This document shows positions 55,078 to 64,000 of a stretch of DNA of 64,000 nucleotides, piece by piece (within the stretch, counting starts at the first letter, position 1; each line of letters begins with the position of its first letter). The stretch is taken from assembly GCF_000142805.1 (NCBI RefSeq), contig NC_013081.1, forward strand, positions 868,001 to 932,000. Reading direction: 5' to 3'. The DNA is from Lachancea thermotolerans CBS 6340 (taxonomy: Eukaryota; Ascomycota; Saccharomycetes; Saccharomycetales; Saccharomycetaceae). Position numbers and translations under genes: made by a program. The notes under the pieces are model-generated. The model did no database searches. It saw nothing but the letters and a program-made list of their open reading frames with translations, and was not told the DNA's origin.

Positions 55078-56721
55078 TTAGCGCGAGCGCTTGAATAGTC
55101 TCTGAAAAAAGCCCACTTTTACCTGTTTCGTGGGCACGGGGCCAGTTGCGGCCGGGCTCGAGTTTGCGGTGGTGGCCTTCATGACTTGCGGCGCAGGAAC
55201 GGTCTCCTCAGTTTCTGGTGGGGTTGCGGCGGCTATACGCACGGGTTCAGAAGAGACAGCGCTGCTTTGTAGGGGCCCCGAAGCAGACCCCCGCATGCTT
55301 CGTCGCGAAACATTGGAATCCATAGAATACAAAGTCGATGTCTGAGGCTCGGCCTGCGCAGACGACCCGGTTCCAGCGGGTCGCGACGCTTGCGTAGAAG
55401 CATTCGCTACAGGCTCGTTTTTCTTGTCCTGGTAGCCATAATTCTCTTGGCTGAACTGAGCCACCTTGCTAAAGAAACTTTTGACCCTTGACCGAGGGGG
55501 CCCTCGCTGCGCCGCATCACTAGCAGGCTGCTGTGTTGACACCGGGGCTTCCTGGTATAAGTCCGGTTTCTGGGCGCTCTGAGCCTCAGGAATTTCCCTA
55601 GGTTCCTCCATTGAATCAGCTGCGAACTTTTTGCGAGCAATCTCCAACGCTTTCGCGTATATCTCGTCATCGTTCATTCTGCGCTGGGGCTGCGTTTGAG
55701 GGCTTGGTACAGGAGCGTCCGCTGGGGCCTCTGTGCGCCTTGAGGGGGAAATTACTTGAGAAAAACTTCTCCGCATAGTGTTCCTCCGGGTTGAGCCAGG
55801 TGCAGGCCCTTCGTGTCTCGCCGGCTCACTTGGTACCACAGGGTCTCTAAGCGAACTCACGCGCCTTGATTTGCGCCCCGAAGTTCCTGTAGGCCCCATT
55901 GATCCCGCAGCCACCTTCTGCTCAGCGCGGTCACCGTACACCTTGCGCTGGGCAGCTGCTAGCGCCTTGGCGTACTGCTCTTGCTCTGTTAAGGCCTTCC
56001 GGGGCAAAGCTGATCTCTTGGGTTTAGCTTCGCGGGGGGAAGCCTGGCGCTGTGCACGCTGTGGCGGCGGAGAAGGCAAGACATCAATTGCATCGCTGTA
56101 TTCAGTGCCGTCCTCGTCGTTTTCAGCGTCACCATCCTCATTGTCTTCTTCCTCAAGGGTTTCACCATGGGTGAAGTCTGAAGTAAACTCGTCAAAGTGC
56201 CGCTCGGCATCACCAAGAGGGCTCGTGGTGGTGCTGGTGGTTGTGGTTTCAACGTACTCGTAACCATTAATTTTGCGCACGGTTTGGCGAGTGATGGATT
56301 GCGTCCGCCCCATGGGGTCTCTAACCTCCGTAGTTTTGACCGTAATAGAGCGGCTTGGGCTTGCGAGCGAGTTGGTTCTAGAGCCGGTAGTGGGCCCAGA
56401 AACAGCACGGCGTGTCTGCCCTGCGGAGCCCAAAAGGGAGCTAGTCCTGGATCCCAATGCGCCGTTCGTAGCTGGACGCCTGCGGCTGGTGCCATTGCTA
56501 CTCGGGTGTCGCATACTGTAGCTGCGAGTGTAAGGTGTGCCGGACACACCGTGATTTGCTCTGGCAGGAGGGTGAACTAGCGAGCGACTGCGCCCTGCAG
56601 CACCGGCCGCTGCCGCGGAGAGGGCATGCCCCCCACCCGTACTATCTTTCTGCTGATAGTGGTAGTCATAGCGTGATAGGTCCGGCTTCTTCTGCGGCTT
56701 CCTGTGAATACCAAGAACCAT
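55078..56721 (-). CDS. MSC3: Msc3-like protein
   Basis: A 547-residue, Ser/Pro/Arg-rich protein (S. cerevisiae Msc3 is 728). The N-terminus MVLGIHRKPQKKPDLSRYDY and the basic C-terminus KQVKVGFFQRLFKRSR look conserved, while the middle is low-complexity and largely disordered, with a repeated motif of the form LTEQEQYAKALAAAQRKVYG and DEIYAKALEIARKKFAADS. Msc3 was named for altered meiotic sister-chromatid recombination and is reported at the cell periphery; its mechanism is unknown. Position between H2A and ADK1 matches YLR219W interleaved with YDR225W-YDR226W. A TTG four codons upstream is unlikely to be used. Confidence 0.82.
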   Translation of the reverse strand: MVLGIHRKPQKKPDLSRYDYHYQQKDSTGGGHALSAAAAGAAGRSRSLVHPPARANHGVSGTPYTRSYSMRHPSSNGTSRRRPATNGALGSRTSSLLGSAGQTRRAVSGPTTGSRTNSLASPSRSITVKTTEVRDPMGRTQSITRQTVRKINGYEYVETTTTSTTTSPLGDAERHFDEFTSDFTHGETLEEEDNEDGDAENDEDGTEYSDAIDVLPSPPPQRAQRQASPREAKPKRSALPRKALTEQEQYAKALAAAQRKVYGDRAEQKVAAGSMGPTGTSGRKSRRVSSLRDPVVPSEPARHEGPAPGSTRRNTMRRSFSQVISPSRRTEAPADAPVPSPQTQPQRRMNDDEIYAKALEIARKKFAADSMEEPREIPEAQSAQKPDLYQEAPVSTQQPASDAAQRGPPRSRVKSFFSKVAQFSQENYGYQDKKNEPVANASTQASRPAGTGSSAQAEPQTSTLYSMDSNVSRRSMRGSASGPLQSSAVSSEPVRIAAATPPETEETVPAPQVMKATTANSSPAATGPVPTKQVKVGFFQRLFKRSR

Positions 56722-57176
56722 TTTGGCGTGCAATGGCCGATATATTAAGATGTGTCAAAAACATCCCCGGCGGATCCTTAACATACCTTTAATTATCAAG
56801 TTTCTCCGATCATATCATACGTTTGTTTTTTTTAGTTTGCTTACTTAATCGCACTGACATGCTCGCAAGCTTCGCGATGGCGCTTTTCGGATGTACCGAA
56901 GCTCTTCTGGAGACGCGCTTCTTACAAGACTAGCTAAGGGACAACTCTTTTCGTTCTCGCACTATCAGTGTCTTTGATCGAGCTATCGCATTCATTTGAA
57001 CGCTTTTTCTTTGCACGGCGCCTTCGTTGTTCCTGGCAAAAGCAAACTCGCTTCCATCCCGAACCTAGAACACCAAAATGTGTTTGCTGGCAGTCCAACA
57101 AGCGTCGGAGTCTATCAGACTTGGCAGTTAGCTGCAGTATACTTGTTTTAATAAGTTTTGTCTCTCTCCAAATTCA
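56722..57176. other. Intergenic region between MSC3 and tRNA-Ser
   Basis: No gene supported; promoter region of MSC3 with T-rich tracts around 56825. Confidence 0.5.
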
Positions 57177-57271
57177 GGCACTATGGCCGAGTGGTTAAGG
57201 CGAGAGACTCGAACTTTTCTTGAGAGATCTCTTGGGCTATGCCCGCGTCGGTTCAAATCCGGCTGGTGTCG
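57177..57271 (+). tRNA. tRNA-Ser (anticodon CGA) with 13-base intron
   Basis: A type II tRNA with acceptor stem GGCACTA pairing TGGTGTC (two G-U pairs) and discriminator G, D-arm TGGCCGAGTGGTTAAGG, long serine variable arm and T-arm GGTTCAAATCC. The anticodon stem AGAGA/TCTCT is perfect and the loop gives anticodon CGA at 57210-57212. The intron (57214-57226) lies one base after the anticodon, and its TTG can pair with it, as in known yeast tRNA introns. It closely resembles S. cerevisiae SUP61, the single essential tRNA reading UCG codons. Confidence 0.95.
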
Positions 57272-57273
57272 AA

Positions 57274-57281
57274 TTTTTTTT
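57274..57281 (+). terminator. RNA polymerase III terminator
   Basis: A run of eight T three bases after the tRNA 3' end. Confidence 0.85.
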
Positions 57282-59270
<1,989 letters not shown>

Positions 59271-59505
59271 ACAACCTGCTACCGCGGGAAATAAAATTCC
59301 TACTAGGAAAAATACTAGGATGCATAGATTTGCTTGCTTTGGTTTGCGATACCTCAATTCTCTTTATATGTAGTTCTTGATTTTTCTTTAGAGTACTAGG
59401 GAATTATACATTATCAAATTTAATCGTAACAAAAGTGCATCTAACATATTAACCAAAATAAAAGCTTAAAAGAATACAGGTGAGACAGCAAGGGGTGCAA
59501 ACTAG

Positions 59506-62500
59506 ATGTCCAAAGGCGACGTGTCTCCCAAGACTGGCACGCCATTGTCCCACCACAGTCAAGAACTCCCGCATCCTATCGATGCTTCAAAGATTACTCT
59601 TTATAAATCAACACCAACAAGAAGGGTGAATGACGAGAAGAACAGCATTGGCGGGCCAACGCTCTCCCCCAGCGCATCTGCCGGTGCGTATTATGGGTCC
59701 AACCGACTTTTGTCTTTACTAAGAATTAAAAATGAGAGGACAGAGGGCTCAGCCCACAGCTCAGATGCTGCCGCAAACGAATATCCCAGCACCTCGGCAG
59801 CTTCATCGCTCACAAAGATCATTGTTGAGCCCACGCCAGGAAGCAAAGATGACAATGCTCAGAGTGAGGGGCAACTCTCAAATGGTTTTGAGAAAAGGTC
59901 CTTTCACAGCCAGGTCTCTAACTGGATTTCAAATGAAGATGCGAAACTTGATATTTATCCTAAGCGCGCCTCGCAAAAAATAGACATCCCACTTCTAAGC
60001 TGCAATTTTAGCCGAACTACTCCTTCCACGCCAAGTGAAAAAGCTAAGTCAGGCCTGAACCTATTGAGCACACCATTATCTGGACGTACTTCCGCACCAA
60101 AACATGCTCCTTCGGCTGACCCGGTACCGCATTCGGGACAAAGTTCTGAGCCAGCTTCGAATGTAGTGCTAATACCACCACAAAAATCGTCTTCGCAAAC
60201 CTCGGTAGTACAAAAGTCTTCCTCGGCCCCGACGATACCAGCAGCGGAACAGTCATTGATAAAGGCAAAAACAACGACATCTGCTCAAACGGAGCCAAGT
60301 CAATCGCATCCTGAAAGGCTTCTCCCGTCCAGTGCCTTGCATAAGGAATGTTCCTCTCGCTTAACCGGGCCACATTCTCTCATTCCTGGAACCGTGGTGG
60401 TCGCCGCGCCTAACGAAGGAAACAGCGTTTCCAGTAACCGAGCTTCCAATGCACCGTCTCATAATGCTATACTTAATTTTGGAGAGCTCCCAGAAGATGC
60501 GGTAAGGGCTGCAGCAATGGCGACCCCCGTCAAAGACGGTAGTAACCATGATACACAGGGAGTAATCTCCGCACCCTCCGACGCCCCACTTGTTCTAGAA
60601 CGGCAGAATACAGTTTCGAAATCAGATCGCAATCTTCGGCCAACAACTCTAAATCCGCCTTCTCGGGCTTCTAGCAGGCAGACAGGGCGCGCGTCCGAAA
60701 GTGTGAGCCCAAACCCTAGGCGCAGAGGTAAGAGTTTTTCTGCCCCTAAGGTGCCAGTGATAGTTCAGCCTATATCTTCGTCTTTGACAAAAGCTCATCT
60801 AAACGGGTCAATATTCACCAATGGTGACAAGGGAGCAGTTTTAACGCATTCACCGAGCCAGACAAAAGGCCCCGCTAGTCATGATGCAGTGGAGCAAAAC
60901 AACATGAAAGTTGTGCTTCCCGTATCGCGTGAAGCCAGTCATAGCCAGACGCCCTTTAGCAGTTTTTCGAAGGCCGATGACGCGCGTCAGAAATCTAACG
61001 CAAACCTTTCTTTCAATAATTCACAGAATGCCGTCCCTGTTCAAGAAAGGCTGACGCTAGTGGGAAGAAACAAAGAAGACTTAGTTAGATCGCCGGTCGA
61101 TACCAGGGCATCAAATCCTCAAGCCCAAGTCTTTATAGGGACTTCCGATACTACGGGTGGCTCTTTGCCAGAAATTAGGTCAAATGAGTTAGATGAGCAC
61201 CATGATGTCATCAATTCTTCAAAGAGGAAACGCTCGCCGCAAGATAGTCAATTCGAAATGCACAAAAAGAGAAAGATTGATTATGAAGATGCCTCACCTA
61301 TACTAGAGGCTTCAAGCAACGTTAATGAGACTTTCAGCAATGTAACACATACAGCCGCAAGCTCTGTATCAGGCCAAAAAAATGAGAACGCGACGGTCAG
61401 TCCTCATTCAGATCCTTCATCGGGGGCGGCTAATAACAATTATCTGAAAACATCAACCAAACAACCCCTTTCAAGGTCTTTAGAGAGCGTCGCCCGCGAA
61501 AGAAAAAGCGTTGGTGTTGCGAGCCGAGGGTATAAAACTAGTGCTTCAAACAAGCGTATAAATGGTTCAGCGGCTCTGAAATCCAGTGACCCGGCTATTG
61601 TTCGTCTAGAAGTTCCCGTGTTGGTTTCGTCCGAAGGGAAGGTTAGAGGCAGAAGAGCTCTGGCGGAGCGTGACCGAGGTTCTGTTCGCAAGGTCCCTCA
61701 AAGTGCCACTGGAGGAGAAAAAGCGTTAGCTTCCGAAATGAAGAGTCCGAGGAGACTTCGGAAAAGCGCGAAAAACATTAGTAATGGCAAACTTAGGTCT
61801 CTAGACAATGTGAGGCATACCAGGACAGGAGCAAAGATAATAAACCCTCTCAAGCCTCTCCCTGAGGCTGTGGTCAGCGCTCAGGATCCGAATGAAGTTG
61901 AAAAAAAGGCGAATCACGAGGTTTTACCAGATACTCAACCTACAAAGGATCAGAAGCTGGAGAACGCGCCTCTTTTGAGATCAGATGACGCCCAGCAAGT
62001 TACTTCTGATAAGCTTTCAAGTGAAATATCCGATTACCTTTCAGACTCTTTCGACCCCGAAGGAGAGCTCCTCCTAGCAAAAAGGGCGAGCAACGCTAAA
62101 TTGCATGCAGAGAAAAATAAGCCTCAAGAAACTGCTGCTGCATCTCAAATACTTCCGTACATCGCTAATGAAGCAAAGCCTATCCATGATCCGGAGGCAT
62201 GTCGAAAAGAGATTGAAAAGATCGTTTCGCGCCAAGTTGCTAGGAAAATGGCCTCAGCCAGGAAACTTGGCAAGCAGCTCATTGTTAGCTTAACTCAGAG
62301 TGGTATCGTTACGCATACGCCATTTGGGTCAGGGCAAAATGTGACGGCCAGTAACAACATCTGTAACATAAACAATTATGAGGTGAGCCCGGTCCTCTAC
62401 CTCCAGCACTTATCAAAGAGAGGAAGATTAGAGGTTAGCGAATTTAGCCAATCAAAAATTCCAATAATGAAAGTTACGCAAAGCTCGATTGATGCAAGCA

Positions 62501-64000
62501 CCAAAGAGAAATTGAAAAAGGCGTGCAATGGACTCTTGGTTTTTATTGACAACTACCACTACGGCAGCCTAACTGAAAACCAAAAAGTTCTAGTCGATCA
62601 AAGATTAGCTTTTGTAAAGTCAGCCCTTCCTAAGCTGGGGATGAGACTTACAGACGACATGTCTTCTCAAGTAAGCATTATGATCGCTGTAAGTGAGGTG
62701 CAAAACATGGAAGACGTTAATTCAGTCGAGGCCACCGAGGCGTACGGAATGCAAGCATGGAGTTATGGTTATGCCGTTGAATTTTTCAAGATGCTGCTGG
62801 GCCCGGAAGCATTGCCTTCGCCGGTGTTAAAGGACAAGGAGGAGGGGGCAAGCGACAATCACGCGCAGCAAAAAACTATATCCAAGGTCGCCAGTGCGTG
62901 CACTCCTAGCAATGAAGGAGACGGAAAGGCTTGCGAAAAAGAAGAGGTTCCATATCATGAGAATGCATTACGTGAGTTAGTAGGTGAATTAGCAAACTGT
63001 GTTCGATCAACTACTATTGATAGAGCCGTGTTAGAGAACTGCGTCAGGGAAATTTCGTCATGTGTTGACTTTGTGGTGGAAGAGCAACTTATAGGTGCCC
63101 GTTTGGCCGAGCAGTTCGAAGCGCAGAATCGATTAATCCTTGCGATGTCAGACGAATTAATACAGAACCAAATCAAAATTGCCTCCCTGCATGGACGCGC
63201 ATCAAGCAGCGAAAAAGATGTTGATGCTTTGAACCTCAAGTTAAGCGAGGAACGCTCAAAAGCCGAAAACCAGCTCTCGGAATTGAAGTCAAAACTAGAA
63301 GAAAGTGTCCGTGAGAAGCAGCAAGTGGTCCCACAGCAAGCAGTTCCACAGCCAGTGGTTCCGAAGCAAGTTGGCGAAGAACCTAATCGTAATGTCAATC
63401 AAGGTTCATCGCCCGATATCCATGTTGAAGAAATACAGAGAGCCGGGGTTCTTGACCACAGAGTTGTAAATGATATCGGGCTGATAAAGAATGCGCTCAA
63501 CAAGAGAGCTGATCGTCCAATTCTAGCCAATAGTGGCCAAGAAGCTTTGACATCATCTTTGACACCGAGAAGGCTTCTATCCTCAGATTCAGTTCAGGAC
63601 AGTTCACCAAGAAATAACCTGAGCAGCGCAATGCTTCTCCCCAACCCTAATGTTACCGGGTCTTCAATAAGTACCGGCTGGCAAGGTGGTTTGATGCGTG
63701 TGCTCGCAGCATTGAACAACCAACAAGAAGCACAGCATGTGGCCTTTAGATCAGAAAATGTTCTCCTTAGGGAGGAACGGGATGCTTTGAGGGCAACACT
63801 CACCGGCTTTGACAGCATATTGAGGGGCCAGCAGCAAAGACTGAGCCAATTAGAGGAGGCACTGCTGAGAGAGAGATCAAAAAAGAGATCCCCATTTGAT
63901 GCTCGGCAAATGGCCGCAGGTTCAACAAGGACTTCAGAGATTGAGGAGGAGCGGAATGCACTAAAATCCAGACTTGTCGGTTATGATAATATTATGAGAG
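59506..64000 (+). CDS. SIR4: Sir4 silencing protein, 3' end outside window
   Basis: An uninterrupted frame of 1498 codons from the ATG at 59506 runs off the right edge. Its position after ADK1 and its layout identify Sir4, the scaffold of the Sir2-Sir3-Sir4 silent chromatin complex. The first 850 residues are disordered, Ser/Lys-rich and very fast evolving. A structured block at about 900-1110 (LGKQLIVSLTQSGIVTHTP, then SPVLYLQHLSKRG and QKVLVDQRLAFVKSALPKLG) corresponds to the partitioning/anchoring region with its BRCT-like fold. Coiled-coil segments rich in Glu, Arg and Leu follow from about 1160 and continue at the window end; the last coiled coil of S. cerevisiae Sir4 binds Sir3 and Rap1. 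The product is already longer than S. cerevisiae Sir4 (1358). Confidence 0.9.
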   Translation, partial: MSKGDVSPKTGTPLSHHSQELPHPIDASKITLYKSTPTRRVNDEKNSIGGPTLSPSASAGAYYGSNRLLSLLRIKNERTEGSAHSSDAAANEYPSTSAASSLTKIIVEPTPGSKDDNAQSEGQLSNGFEKRSFHSQVSNWISNEDAKLDIYPKRASQKIDIPLLSCNFSRTTPSTPSEKAKSGLNLLSTPLSGRTSAPKHAPSADPVPHSGQSSEPASNVVLIPPQKSSSQTSVVQKSSSAPTIPAAEQSLIKAKTTTSAQTEPSQSHPERLLPSSALHKECSSRLTGPHSLIPGTVVVAAPNEGNSVSSNRASNAPSHNAILNFGELPEDAVRAAAMATPVKDGSNHDTQGVISAPSDAPLVLERQNTVSKSDRNLRPTTLNPPSRASSRQTGRASESVSPNPRRRGKSFSAPKVPVIVQPISSSLTKAHLNGSIFTNGDKGAVLTHSPSQTKGPASHDAVEQNNMKVVLPVSREASHSQTPFSSFSKADDARQKSNANLSFNNSQNAVPVQERLTLVGRNKEDLVRSPVDTRASNPQAQVFIGTSDTTGGSLPEIRSNELDEHHDVINSSKRKRSPQDSQFEMHKKRKIDYEDASPILEASSNVNETFSNVTHTAASSVSGQKNENATVSPHSDPSSGAANNNYLKTSTKQPLSRSLESVARERKSVGVASRGYKTSASNKRINGSAALKSSDPAIVRLEVPVLVSSEGKVRGRRALAERDRGSVRKVPQSATGGEKALASEMKSPRRLRKSAKNISNGKLRSLDNVRHTRTGAKIINPLKPLPEAVVSAQDPNEVEKKANHEVLPDTQPTKDQKLENAPLLRSDDAQQVTSDKLSSEISDYLSDSFDPEGELLLAKRASNAKLHAEKNKPQETAAASQILPYIANEAKPIHDPEACRKEIEKIVSRQVARKMASARKLGKQLIVSLTQSGIVTHTPFGSGQNVTASNNICNINNYEVSPVLYLQHLSKRGRLEVSEFSQSKIPIMKVTQSSIDASTKEKLKKACNGLLVFIDNYHYGSLTENQKVLVDQRLAFVKSALPKLGMRLTDDMSSQVSIMIAVSEVQNMEDVNSVEATEAYGMQAWSYGYAVEFFKMLLGPEALPSPVLKDKEEGASDNHAQQKTISKVASACTPSNEGDGKACEKEEVPYHENALRELVGELANCVRSTTIDRAVLENCVREISSCVDFVVEEQLIGARLAEQFEAQNRLILAMSDELIQNQIKIASLHGRASSSEKDVDALNLKLSEERSKAENQLSELKSKLEESVREKQQVVPQQAVPQPVVPKQVGEEPNRNVNQGSSPDIHVEEIQRAGVLDHRVVNDIGLIKNALNKRADRPILANSGQEALTSSLTPRRLLSSDSVQDSSPRNNLSSAMLLPNPNVTGSSISTGWQGGLMRVLAALNNQQEAQHVAFRSENVLLREERDALRATLTGFDSILRGQQQRLSQLEEALLRERSKKRSPFDARQMAAGSTRTSEIEEERNALKSRLVGYDNIMR

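Overview
The window comes from a budding yeast of the Saccharomycetaceae that did not undergo the whole-genome duplication; Lachancea is my best guess, though the genus cannot be proven from sequence alone. Genes are compact and mostly intronless, with short promoters and canonical yeast TATA boxes. The right half interleaves genes that in S. cerevisiae are split between two ohnologous segments (YDR216-YDR227 and YLR219-YLR227), which is the pre-duplication arrangement.

Layout. 1-8 kb: the 3' end of peroxisomal malate dehydrogenase (MDH3), a small unrecognised gene with a possible 3' intron, a GSK3-type kinase (MRK1/RIM11), a GRE2-family reductase and the thiamine sensor THI3. 8.9-22 kb: zinc-finger factor AZF1, a YOR114W-like gene, TRAPP subunit TRS33, F-BAR/SH3 protein BZZ1, a YNL115C-like membrane alpha/beta-hydrolase, the FHA-RING ligase DMA1/2 and malate synthase MLS1. 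23-26 kb: a BioA-type aminotransferase (BIO3/BIO6 family) followed by a PhyH-type Fe(II)/2-oxoglutarate dioxygenase, a probable biotin-synthesis pair and the most interesting accessory locus here. 26.8-38.5 kb: ADR1, RAD9, ADY4 (5' end unclear), BUR2 and an F-box gene (MFB1/UCC1). 38.7-41.3 kb: an accessory patch with decayed, duplicated gene tails around an NmrA-like oxidoreductase of bacterial codon style. 41.5-64 kb: GTB1, an SVF1-like gene (YDR222W/YLR225C), IFH1, UTP13, RSA3, CCC1, the divergent HTB-HTA pair, MSC3, an intron-containing tRNA-Ser(CGA), ADK1 and SIR4, which runs off the right edge.

Functional links. MDH3 and MLS1 (peroxisomal and glyoxylate enzymes) lie in the same window as ADR1, the activator of non-fermentative and peroxisomal genes. 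IFH1, UTP13 and RSA3 form a run of ribosome-biogenesis genes, two of them with PAC promoter motifs. The two biotin-type genes carry TATA boxes, and the aminotransferase has a promoter element resembling the yeast biotin-response element. No transposons, LTRs or CRISPR-like arrays were seen. Gene identities come from remembered family sequences and conserved gene order, not from any database search.
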